A DNA stretch of 5,878 bases from an uncultured Prevotellaceae bacterium (GTDB taxonomy: Bacteria > Bacteroidota > Bacteroidia > Bacteroidales > Muribaculaceae), in NCBI GenBank assembly GCA_900556245.1, contig USOC01000082.1:1-5878 (forward strand), read 5' to 3'. Position numbers and translations under genes: made by a program. The notes under the pieces are model-generated. The model did not search any database. It saw only the letters and a program-made list of their open reading frames with translations, and was not told the DNA's origin. Below, piece by piece: positions 1 through 5,878 of the stretch (positions are counted from its first letter, which is position 1; the number at the start of each line of letters is the position of its first letter).

Positions 1-560
1 GGTCATTCAGGGGCGGGGTTGCTTCTGGCCATGCTACGTTGTGCAAGCAGCTGGCCGAACGCCCCGACGATGTCTGCAGCCGTGCGCTGCGCGACATCCT
101 GACAGGATCGTTGCCAGACTACACCGTCGCACCGGATTCTCGCAACCGCACCGGCAAGGCGGACGGAACCATTGTCGGGGGCAATCTTGCCGTACTATCA
201 GGACTTGTCTCTACGCCCTACGACTTGCTGCGACCCGACCATATTCTTTTCATCGAAGATATCGGCGAAGCCATCTACCGCATCGAACGGATGCTCTACA
301 CCCTCCGGTTGAACGGCACGCTTGCCCGGACGCGCGGATTGATTGTCGGACAATTCACCGACTACCGGCCAAGTGCCGACTATCACGAGATGTACGAAAT
401 GATTGAGCGGATGGTAGCGGACTATGATTTCCCGGTGGCATACAACTTTCCTGTCGGTCACGTCGACCATAACTTGCCGATTGTCGAAGGTGCGCATGTC
501 GAACTGACGGTGGACAACGACGCTGTACGATTGACCTTCAACCAAAAACAACACCGATAA
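1..560 (+). CDS. LD-carboxypeptidase (peptidase S66, LdcA-like), C-terminal part, 5' end outside window
   Basis: The frame is open from the left edge (first full codon at base 3) to a TAA at 558-560, giving 185 visible residues. S66 enzymes are usually about 300 residues, so roughly the first 110-120, including the nucleophile serine, are missing. Visible family landmarks, numbered from base 3, are an NRTGKADG segment (48-55), VGGNLAVLSGL (58-68), TPYD (71-74), ILFIEDIGEA (81-90), GLIVGQFTD (112-120) and FPVGHVDHNLP (149-159). In this family the serine works with a glutamate and a histidine. The likely candidates here are Glu85 in the FIED block and His153 in PVGH. Such enzymes cut the terminal D-alanine from murein tetrapeptides, normally in cytoplasmic peptidoglycan recycling. 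The TTG at base 39 is not the true start, because the family alignment continues upstream of it (SFRGGVASGHAT). The symbol ldcA would fit but cannot be confirmed from a partial gene. Confidence 0.9.
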   Translation, partial: SFRGGVASGHATLCKQLAERPDDVCSRALRDILTGSLPDYTVAPDSRNRTGKADGTIVGGNLAVLSGLVSTPYDLLRPDHILFIEDIGEAIYRIERMLYTLRLNGTLARTRGLIVGQFTDYRPSADYHEMYEMIERMVADYDFPVAYNFPVGHVDHNLPIVEGAHVELTVDNDAVRLTFNQKQHR

Positions 561-574
561 ATTCGCCCATAAAA

Positions 575-589
575 CGTTAAACATTAACG
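575..589. repeat. Short perfect inverted repeat CGTTAA-ACA-TTAACG
   Basis: Six-base arms at 575-580 and 584-589 flank a 3-base spacer, 14 bases after the LD-carboxypeptidase stop. This could be an operator half-site pair or just AT-rich intergenic sequence. No cognate regulator is visible in the window. Confidence 0.35.
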
Positions 590-599
590 ATAAATAGTT

Positions 600-617
600 A
601 AAACCGCAAACGGTTTT
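600..617 (+). terminator. Possible small hairpin terminator after the LD-carboxypeptidase gene
   Basis: AAAACCG (600-606) and CGGTTTT (611-617) pair perfectly over 7 bp around a CAAA loop, and a U-G wobble can add one pair. The A and T tracts lie inside the stem, as in some bidirectional terminators, but no separate long T run follows. The position between two genes fits termination. The stem is weak, so read-through into the next gene is plausible. Confidence 0.35.
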
Positions 618-629
618 GCCTAAAATGAC

Positions 630-637
630 TAACTTCG
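630..637 (+). promoter_or_regulatory. Possible -7 promoter element (TAACTTCG) before the DUF456-like gene
   Basis: TAACTTCG followed by CA resembles the Bacteroidetes TAnnTTTG -7 box with one mismatch, and it lies 25 bases before the GTG start. No TTG-type -33 element sits at the usual distance of about 19-21 bases. The nearest TTTTG (614-618) is too close. Treat this as a weak candidate for the promoter of the downstream gene run. Confidence 0.25.
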
Positions 638-662
638 CAAAACAAGACCAACAAGAACTGTC

Positions 663-1157
663 GTGGACATACTGCTCGCCATATCCGGAATCATTATGCT
701 GCTGCTGGGAATCTATCTCTGCATCCGCCCGCACATTCCATCGGTAATCGCTTCTTACGGTGGCATTTGGCTGCTACAATGGAGCGACATCCTCGACTTT
801 CCTTCGGTGATGCTGTCGTATTGGGGCATTATGGTGGTGATTGTCGTGACCATCCTGTCGATGCTTCCCCCGACACTCGTCAAAGCCACACAAGGATTAG
901 TGCCGATGACGGTCACTTCTGTGGCGGGAATGGCACTTGGACTTACTATGGGTTATGCTCCGATGATTGTCGGTGCGGCAGTCGGCACTGTTGCCGGAGC
1001 CGTGTTTTTCTCACGGACGCCGAAAGGAGCCGGTCTTGGATTCCCTTCGTCACGGTTTTTGCAGTATCTCTGCGCCAAAGGTTTCCCGGTGGTCATCAGC
1101 GTATCGCTGACCGGCATCGCCATGATGTTGGCGCTTATGAAATATAACTCCCTTTAA
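663..1157 (+). CDS. Small polytopic membrane protein, DUF456-like
   Basis: This is a 164-residue, very hydrophobic protein with about six candidate membrane segments (near residues 3-21, 25-40, 49-68, 82-97, 99-117 and 141-159). The start is a GTG at 663. The frame is closed by a TAA at 630-632 and has no ATG between, so GTG is the only reasonable start. The N-terminal layout (a hydrophobic helix, then CIRPHIPSVIASYGGIWLL) and the Gly/Ala-rich central part (SVAGMALGLTMGY, GAAVGTVAGAVFF) resemble DUF456 membrane proteins, where a conserved proline-rich turn follows helix one and Gly-rich helices follow. That match is from memory of the family, not a search. The family has no established function and no catalytic residues stand out. 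It probably sits in the inner membrane. It is the first gene of a tight same-strand run, 13 bases ahead of the next start. Confidence 0.75.
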   Translation: MDILLAISGIIMLLLGIYLCIRPHIPSVIASYGGIWLLQWSDILDFPSVMLSYWGIMVVIVVTILSMLPPTLVKATQGLVPMTVTSVAGMALGLTMGYAPMIVGAAVGTVAGAVFFSRTPKGAGLGFPSSRFLQYLCAKGFPVVISVSLTGIAMMLALMKYNSL

Positions 1158-1170
1158 TCCACACAGAACG

Positions 1171-1908
1171 ATGAAAAAACTGATTTTCCTCTTCTCCATA
1201 TTCATGCTTGTCGCATTCTTAGCCGAGCCCGAAATAAGCGCCGCCGGCAACGATAAGGACAAGTTCAAACCCATCACGCCCAATATGGACTCCATCAAGG
1301 CGAACATACAGAATCCTTATTCCAACTACTATTATAAGCGAATCTGGCGCAAATTCTGGAGCAACGACACCAACATGTCGATGCAGGAATACCGCCACCT
1401 CTATTTGGGATATGTGTTTATGGAGGACTACAACCCTTACCGTCAGTCGGAATTTTCAAAGAAGATACAACCGCTATACTACAAAAAATCGCACACCCAA
1501 GCTGAGTGCGACACGATTATCAAATATGCCGAACTGTCGCTCGACGATGACCCGTTCGACCTCAACCAGATGCAATTTTTCATCTATGCCCTCAAAGAAA
1601 AGAAAAAATTTGCAAGGGCATCCATTTGGCAATACAGACTCAACCACTTGATTGAGGCTATCCTCTCGACCGGAACCGGACAGGAGAAAAATCCGTGGGT
1701 GGTGATTAATCCGGCTCACGAATACTGCATTGTAAATTTTATGGGGCTGGTTGCCATCGACCACAAAGCCTATGTGGGCGATATCGACTACATCGTCATC
1801 GACAGAAAAGACAATAAAAAGCTCCCGGAAGGCTATTATTTCGATGTGTCAAACATCCTGAAAATGTATAACCTGAAATTTAAGGGAAAAGATTCTGAAG
1901 AACAATGA
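1171..1908 (+). CDS. Secreted DUF4919 family protein
   Basis: A 245-residue protein with an N-terminal signal peptide: MKKL, a hydrophobic core to about residue 18, then a likely cleavage site around the SAAG at 23-26. There is no lipobox cysteine, so it is probably a soluble periplasmic or exported protein. The mature part carries motifs I associate with DUF4919, a Bacteroidales family: YRHLYLGYVFMEDYNPY (74-90), IIKYAELSLDDDPFDL (116-131, TPR-like in character), PAHEY (181-185) and GYYFDVSNIL (221-230). The length is normal for the family and the protein looks complete. Function is unknown, and no catalytic motif is evident. The helical repeat-like middle suggests a binding role, which is inference. 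The ATG at 1171 lies directly before the signal peptide and 13 bases after the preceding stop. The last 4 bases overlap the next gene (ATGA), suggesting translational coupling. Confidence 0.85.
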   Translation: MKKLIFLFSIFMLVAFLAEPEISAAGNDKDKFKPITPNMDSIKANIQNPYSNYYYKRIWRKFWSNDTNMSMQEYRHLYLGYVFMEDYNPYRQSEFSKKIQPLYYKKSHTQAECDTIIKYAELSLDDDPFDLNQMQFFIYALKEKKKFARASIWQYRLNHLIEAILSTGTGQEKNPWVVINPAHEYCIVNFMGLVAIDHKAYVGDIDYIVIDRKDNKKLPEGYYFDVSNILKMYNLKFKGKDSEEQ

Positions 1909-2894
1909 ACGAAGACAGCTTGAACAAGTTTGTCAACAGCCGCTACTGCTTCATTTTGCTGCTGATAACGGCGTTGGGCGCATCCTTCGCAATGTCGTTT
2001 GCCGGAATGCGCTCCGCCACCGGTAGCGCCGGGCTCTTTTTTGCAAGTCCCGACTCTTGGCTGGAACCAGGCTTGCTATCGTGGATTACGAATGCCCTCT
2101 GCATCGGCACGACCTGCCTGATTTTGCTGCTGCTCAACAAAACTTTTGCCTTCGTCAGGGAATATACCGTCATCTATGCCTCCTTGTTCGTCGTCATGAC
2201 TTGGACGAACCCTGCCGTTTCGGCATCTCTCAACTCCTCGACGATAATGGCAATGGTGCTTTCCATGTCTGCCTACATCCTGTTTTCCAGATTCCAGCAA
2301 CCCGACAAACGCAGTGCGATTTTCCTGATTATACTGATACTGGCATCCTGCTCGATGTTCTGCTATTCTTTCCTGTTGTTTATTCCCCTTTTTGCCATCG
2401 GATTCTTCCAGATGCAGATATTTCGATTCAAGGGATTTCTGGCGTTGCTTGCAGGAATGGTCGTGCCGGCATCTGTCGCATGGGCTTTTGGTATTATCGA
2501 CCTGACGTCGTTCCGTTTTCCCTATCTCGGCCTGCCGGACGAAGGGGCACGCTCGGTGTTCAGCGACCTGCGCTTTCTCCACCTGCTCTATGCTGTTGCG
2601 CTCGGCACGGTATTCGGACTGTCGAACATCCTGACACTGATGTCCTACCGCCTGCAATTGCGGGCCTACAACGGTTTTCTCGACCTGATGGCCATCTTTG
2701 CCCTGATTGGGCTTTCGCTTGATGTGCAAAACGCTGCAACCTATATTGTCCCAATCAATATGCTCGTTGCCATTCAGGCCGCCCATTTCTTCACCATCCA
2801 CCGATTCCGTCGGTCATATCTGGTTTTTGCCGTGATTGTGGCGATTGACCTCGCATTCTCGGCTGCCGACGCATTCCAACTGATTCAGCTATGA
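1905..2894 (+). CDS. Polytopic inner-membrane protein of unknown function (possibly DUF6427-like)
   Basis: A 329-residue protein made almost entirely of hydrophobic stretches. Candidate membrane segments lie near residues 14-34, 60-78, 86-101, 111-128, 137-168 (probably two), 176-198, 225-245, 257-272, 278-296 and 303-323, so about ten in all. Short basic loops (FSRFQQPDKR, FRFKG, IHRFRRS) separate them. The central pattern, a helix pair followed by QIFRFKGFLALLAGMVVP, recalls the DUF6427 membrane proteins of Bacteroidetes, where a similar basic turn (typically RPFxWREW) precedes a long helix ending in P. I could not test this and hold it loosely. No transporter or glycosyltransferase motif is visible. 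The start codon overlaps the stop of the DUF4919 gene (ATGA at 1905-1908), and its own stop overlaps the pdxB start in the same way, so expression is probably coupled to both neighbours. Confidence 0.8.
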   Translation: MNEDSLNKFVNSRYCFILLLITALGASFAMSFAGMRSATGSAGLFFASPDSWLEPGLLSWITNALCIGTTCLILLLLNKTFAFVREYTVIYASLFVVMTWTNPAVSASLNSSTIMAMVLSMSAYILFSRFQQPDKRSAIFLIILILASCSMFCYSFLLFIPLFAIGFFQMQIFRFKGFLALLAGMVVPASVAWAFGIIDLTSFRFPYLGLPDEGARSVFSDLRFLHLLYAVALGTVFGLSNILTLMSYRLQLRAYNGFLDLMAIFALIGLSLDVQNAATYIVPINMLVAIQAAHFFTIHRFRRSYLVFAVIVAIDLAFSAADAFQLIQL

Positions 2895-3895
2895 AAATTA
2901 TCGTAGAAGCAAATATCCCCTACATCAAGGGACTCCTCGAAACGTTTGGAGAAGTGATTTATCTCCCCGCCAAAGCCATCGATGCAGCGGCTGTCAAAGA
3001 CGCCGACGCTCTGTTTGCCAGGACTCGCACGCGGTGCGACAGCACGCTGTTGGCAGGCAGCCGGGTGAAATTTGTCGCAACCTCAACAATCGGCACCGAC
3101 CACATCGACCTCGGCTATTCCCGGAAAGCAGGCATCGAAGTCTGCAACGCACCGGGTTGCAACGCGCCCGCCGTCGCCCAATATGTCTTTTCTGTCATCG
3201 GTCACTATATGAACGGTTCTCCGGTAAAAGGGATGAACCTCGGCGTAGTGGGAGTCGGACATGTAGGCAGCATCATTGCCCGCTGGGGCGAACGACTCGG
3301 AATGAAAGTGTTGCGATGCGACCCGCCAAGACAACGACGGGAGGGTGGAGAATTTGCGTCACTCAACGACATTGCCGCGGAATCCGACTTCATAACGTTC
3401 CACACGCCGCTGACAACCGAAGGCGAAAACCCGACGTTCCATCTGGCCGGTAAAGACTTTTTCAAAGCCGTTCGCTCCTGTCGCATGCTCATCAACAGTG
3501 CGCGCGGCGGCGTAGTCGACGAAACGGCGTTGAAAGCAGCCCTCGACGAAGGTTCTGTAATGGCTGCGGCCATCGACTGCTGGGAACATGAGCCGGCCAT
3601 CGACGCCTCACTGTTCGACCGCCTGTTTGCCGGAACACCGCATATCGCCGGATATTCGAAAGAAGGAAAGATGCGCGCCACGACAATGGCTCTGGAAGGC
3701 TTCGAACGCCATTTCAGCGTGACTGTCGCCGGAAAACCTACCGTAGAAGCACCTTTGCTCGGAGCGGACATCAACAGCATAGGAGAAGCCATGTCGTCCT
3801 ACAATCCGCTCGACGACACGGCCAGGCTTGCCTCTGACCTGACGGCCTTCGAATCGCTGCGCAACAACTACGACTTGCGCGACGAAGTCAGGTAG
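2891..3895 (+). CDS. pdxB: 4-phosphoerythronate dehydrogenase
   Basis: This is an NAD-dependent D-2-hydroxyacid dehydrogenase of the PdxB type, 334 residues and probably cytoplasmic. It oxidises 4-phospho-D-erythronate to 2-oxo-3-hydroxy-4-phosphobutanoate, the second step of the DXP-dependent pathway to pyridoxal 5'-phosphate. The N-terminus (MKIIVEANIPY) is typical of PdxB, as is ATSTIGTDHID (63-73). The Rossmann nucleotide-binding motif GVGHVG is at 121-126, with Asp144 after the next strand. The catalytic triad of the family is visible as Arg205 (NSARGG), Glu232 (WEHEP) and His251 (TPHIAGYS), close to the E. coli positions Arg208, Glu237 and His254. The C-terminal region after about residue 275 is short: the E. 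coli enzyme is about 378 residues with a larger dimerisation domain. The ATG overlaps the preceding stop by 4 bases. The neighbours do not include other pdx genes. Confidence 0.95.
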   Translation: MKIIVEANIPYIKGLLETFGEVIYLPAKAIDAAAVKDADALFARTRTRCDSTLLAGSRVKFVATSTIGTDHIDLGYSRKAGIEVCNAPGCNAPAVAQYVFSVIGHYMNGSPVKGMNLGVVGVGHVGSIIARWGERLGMKVLRCDPPRQRREGGEFASLNDIAAESDFITFHTPLTTEGENPTFHLAGKDFFKAVRSCRMLINSARGGVVDETALKAALDEGSVMAAAIDCWEHEPAIDASLFDRLFAGTPHIAGYSKEGKMRATTMALEGFERHFSVTVAGKPTVEAPLLGADINSIGEAMSSYNPLDDTARLASDLTAFESLRNNYDLRDEVR

Positions 3896-3946
3896 CCGAA
3901 CCGGACAAAACGAAATTCACTCAAAAACACAAATACTCTTTTTGCC

Positions 3947-5251
3947 ATGGAAATGCTGATGCAGTACATTTGGGAACACAGGCTCTGGAATCCGGCCGAA
4001 ATGACAACCAACGACGGACGCAAAGTGTGGGTCATCGACCCCGGCACCCGAAACACGGATGCCGGACCTGATTTCTTCAACGCCAAAGTGGAAATCGGCG
4101 GCTGCATGTGGGCCGGAAACATAGAAATCCACGTCAGGGCTTCCGACTGGCACCGCCACGGACACGACTGCGACAAAGCCTACGACTCGGTGATTCTCCA
4201 TGTCGTTGAGAAAGACGACGCGCCGGTTTGCCGCTCCAACGGAGAGCGGATTCCACAACTCGTCATGCGCTGTACGCCACAGTTTGCAGACCGCTACACT
4301 GCCTTGGTAGGCGGAAAGACGGAATTGCCATGCCGGGCGGCAATCGCCGCTCTTACACCCCTTGAAGCGGCCGAATGGGTACAATCGCTCGCCTTCGAAC
4401 GCCTGCAGGAGAAGACCCGCCGCATCAAGGACCTGCTCGAACGCTATCACGGAAGCTGGGAAGACGTGTGCTACATTACGTTTGCCCGAAACATCGGGTT
4501 CGGCACCAATAATGACGCATTCGAAAGGCTTGCCAAAAGTCTGCCGCTCCAGCTGCTCCACAAACATTCCGACTCGCTGCTTCAGCTGGAAGCCCTGTTT
4601 TTCGGACAGGCAGGACTCCTCGACGCATCGCGACACACCGACGACCGATACTATCAGCAGCTATGCCGAGAATACGGATTTCTCGCCAACAAATTCTCCT
4701 TGCGCGCTCCGCAGGACTTGATTTGGAAATCGTTTCGCATGCGCCCCCAGAATTTCCCCTGGCGACGGGTCGCACTGCTTGCCCATTACGTCTGCGGAGG
4801 CTTCCGCATGATGGCTGACATTCTGGAAGCCAAAGGCGACGAAAAACGGCTCCGCTCGCTCTTTTCCGCCGAACTGACCGGTTATTGGAGCAACCATTTC
4901 TCTTTCTCCCACGCCTCTCCGGAGCCTACGGCGGCCATCGGACGCGGCAGCGCAGACATCCTGCTCATCAACACGGTCGCACCACTCTACTACGCCTATG
5001 CCGAACTGACCGACAACTACGACTGGGCCGAACGAGCCGTTTCCCTACTGGAAGGACTGAAACCGGAACGCAACCACATCTCCGCCAACTTCTCCTCCGC
5101 AGGCATGAAAATCGACAATGCGCTGGTGTCGCAAGCCGTCATCCAGTTGCGAAACGCCTACTGCATCCCCCGAAAATGTCTGTTCTGTCAGGTCGGGCAC
5201 AAACTCCTCTCCGCATCCCCCGCCCCAAAAACAATCCTGAAAAAAACATAA
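3947..5251 (+). CDS. DUF2851 family protein
   Basis: A 434-residue soluble protein matching DUF2851, a conserved Bacteroidetes family without established function. The N-terminal block carries IDPGTRNTDAGPDFFNAKV (30-48), GNIEIHVRASDW (57-68), HRHGHD (69-74) and AYDSVILHVVE (78-88). The middle has GSWEDVCYITFARNIGFG (169-186), ALFFGQAGLL (216-225) and RMRPQNFPWRR (264-274). The C-terminal part has LLINTVAPLYYAYAE (339-353) and a Cys cluster, C406, C411 and C414 with H418, that could bind metal. That last point is inference. In-frame ATGs occur at 3947, 3953 and 3959. The first is taken by default, and the choice alters only four residues. The last ten or so residues (PAPKTILKKT) look like a non-conserved tail. 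It lies 51 bases after pdxB on the same strand and is likely the last gene of the run, since base composition drops sharply right after its stop. Confidence 0.9.
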   Translation: MEMLMQYIWEHRLWNPAEMTTNDGRKVWVIDPGTRNTDAGPDFFNAKVEIGGCMWAGNIEIHVRASDWHRHGHDCDKAYDSVILHVVEKDDAPVCRSNGERIPQLVMRCTPQFADRYTALVGGKTELPCRAAIAALTPLEAAEWVQSLAFERLQEKTRRIKDLLERYHGSWEDVCYITFARNIGFGTNNDAFERLAKSLPLQLLHKHSDSLLQLEALFFGQAGLLDASRHTDDRYYQQLCREYGFLANKFSLRAPQDLIWKSFRMRPQNFPWRRVALLAHYVCGGFRMMADILEAKGDEKRLRSLFSAELTGYWSNHFSFSHASPEPTAAIGRGSADILLINTVAPLYYAYAELTDNYDWAERAVSLLEGLKPERNHISANFSSAGMKIDNALVSQAVIQLRNAYCIPRKCLFCQVGHKLLSASPAPKTILKKT

Positions 5252-5280
5252 AAATCATACACTTTATTCAGGGAATTTTC

Positions 5281-5311
5281 TTGCTATCTCAAAATATTGT
5301 CCTTATCTTCG
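5281..5311 (+). promoter_or_regulatory. Bacteroidetes-type promoter upstream of the toxin-domain remnant
   Basis: TATCTTCG (5304-5311), followed by CA, matches the TAnnTTTG -7 consensus with one mismatch. TTG at 5281-5283 lies 20 bases upstream and fits the -33 element. Transcription would begin near 5315-5320, leaving a leader of under 20 bases before the ATG at 5334. The surrounding gap 5252-5333 is AT-rich and shows no clear terminator hairpin for the DUF2851 gene. Confidence 0.5.
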
Positions 5312-5333
5312 CAATAACCTGACTAATAGCCTT

Positions 5334-5626
5334 ATGAATACACATACAGGTTTTATCCAAAAAGAAAAGCGTCCTTCTTTTGTCGGATTAGCGCATGAGA
5401 TGATTCATGGTATTAGAAATATGCAAGGCAAATCGTTTAAATATGATTTATTCGGAACACATCATTTCTTGACACCGGATGGATGTTTTACAGAAGGGTT
5501 AGAATCAACGAACTCATCACTATAGGTCTTGGCAATTATAATTCTCAAGGAGACATCACAGAAAATGCCATAATAATAGAACATCAATTAAATAAACGGG
5601 CGACATATGATGGTAAAATTAAATAA
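5334..5626 (+). pseudogene. Frame-disrupted M91-type zinc metallopeptidase toxin domain (C-terminal half)
   Basis: The first part (5334-5525) encodes 63 residues containing RPSFVGLAHEMIH, in which HEMIH (21-25, bases 5394-5408) is an HExxH zinc site. This context is typical of the M91 effector-protein family (NleD and the C-terminal domains of Rhs-type toxins). The frame then ends in LESTNSSL and a stop. From 5501 in the other frame (one base missing) the expected family ending continues: RINELITIGLGNYN, then DITENAIIIEHQL, stopping at 5624-5626. The Glu of NELITIGL (codon 5510) is a good candidate for the third zinc ligand. Rejoined, the product is about 97 residues, only the C-terminal half of a usual M91 domain, so the N-terminal half or carrier protein is also absent. 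The ATG at 5334 may be accidental, because the frame is open back to 5241. The DNA is much poorer in G+C than the preceding genes. An assembly indel instead of true decay cannot be excluded. Confidence 0.65.
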
Positions 5627-5878
5627 TAAATACATAATCCTGATATTTTTGACAGTGATTGTTCTTTTCTCGGGTCATTGCTTTTCGTGCAAAAACAACA
5701 GACCGATTCAGCCTGATGAAAGCCGGGATACAGACAGTCTGACCCTAATCATAACACACGATATGGCGCATGTCATTACGCTCAGGAATGATACCGTATT
5801 CTACAGTGTCAGAGAAGGTCATCCCATTGGTGCAACAGTTCAAACAAGTCTTAATCGCGACTATTATGAAAACAAATG
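5607..5878 (+). CDS. Putative lipoprotein, partial at the 3' end; candidate immunity protein
   Basis: An open frame from ATG 5607 (a second ATG follows at 5610) runs to the window edge, 90 codons so far. The N-terminus is a lipoprotein signal: basic start (MMVKLNNKY), a hydrophobic stretch from about residue 10 to 22, and a lipobox-like CFSC with the acylated cysteine at residue 28. The residues after it (KNNRP) lack the acidic run of surface-export signals, so a periplasm-facing anchor is more likely. The visible mature part (DSLTLIITHDMAHVITL, NDTVFYSVREG) looks like beta-strand-rich sequence and matches no family I recognise. The start lies inside the end of the metallopeptidase remnant with a 20-base overlap. 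Overlap with a toxin domain and the small lipoprotein form suggest an immunity protein, which is inference from position only. It shares the low G+C of the tail. Confidence 0.75.
   Translation, partial: MMVKLNNKYIILIFLTVIVLFSGHCFSCKNNRPIQPDESRDTDSLTLIITHDMAHVITLRNDTVFYSVREGHPIGATVQTSLNRDYYENK

Noticed and set aside
198..734. 178-codon open frame on the minus strand
   Set aside because: It is antisense to the LD-carboxypeptidase and the DUF456-like start. Its translation has no domain character.
2076..2801. 241-codon open frame on the minus strand
   Set aside because: It is antisense to the ten-helix membrane protein. Its translation is low-complexity and rich in Gln, Arg and Glu with no family features, as expected for a shadow of a hydrophobic gene.
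3934..3946. TACTCTTTTTG as a promoter -7 box for the DUF2851 gene
   Set aside because: The spacing does not fit TAnnTTTG, and it would leave almost no leader before the ATG at 3947. The gene is more simply read from the upstream transcript.
3917..4636. 239-codon open frame on the minus strand
   Set aside because: It lies opposite the well-supported DUF2851 gene and shows no recognisable motif.
4885..5322. 145-codon open frame on the plus strand spanning the DUF2851 end
   Set aside because: It is an out-of-frame shadow rich in Arg, His and Pro, typical of a shifted reading of GC-rich coding DNA.
5490..5505. Programmed ribosomal frameshift joining the two toxin-domain halves
   Set aside because: No slippery heptamer or downstream stem-loop is evident. 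An ordinary indel or assembly error is simpler.
5483..5626. Separate small gene starting at ATG 5483 (MFYRRVRINEL...)
   Set aside because: The residues after 5501 continue the M91 domain ending. The frame reads better as the second half of a broken gene than as an independent 47-residue protein.

Overview
The window looks like a chromosomal piece of a Bacteroidales bacterium. The evidence is the protein families (DUF4919 and DUF2851 proteins beside a PdxB-type dehydrogenase), starts that lack Shine-Dalgarno sequences, and a promoter close to the Bacteroidetes TTG / TAnnTTTG pattern. Every gene I can support lies on the + strand. No RNA gene, CRISPR array, insertion sequence or origin was seen.

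Bases 1-560 hold the C-terminal part of an LD-carboxypeptidase (peptidase S66), a peptidoglycan-recycling enzyme whose start is outside the window. A 102-base AT-rich gap with two small inverted repeats follows. Bases 663-5251 form a compact run of five genes: a small DUF456-like membrane protein (GTG start), a secreted DUF4919 protein, a polytopic membrane protein, 4-phosphoerythronate dehydrogenase (pdxB, vitamin B6 synthesis) and a DUF2851 protein. Two junctions are 4-base ATGA overlaps and the others are 13 and 51 bases, so this is very probably one operon. Only pdxB has a firm biochemical role. Its partners are conserved but uncharacterised, and nothing in their sequences ties them directly to pyridoxal phosphate synthesis.

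After 5251 the DNA changes character. G+C falls from well over 50% to roughly 35% by hand count, and the content becomes accessory. A promoter-like element precedes a short, frame-disrupted remnant of an M91-type zinc metallopeptidase toxin domain (HEMIH motif). Its last 20 bases overlap the start of a lipoprotein gene that runs off the right edge. The arrangement resembles the tip of a polymorphic (Rhs-type) toxin with a downstream immunity gene, here apparently degraded on the toxin side. This tail is the most interesting part of the window; the rest is ordinary core genome.
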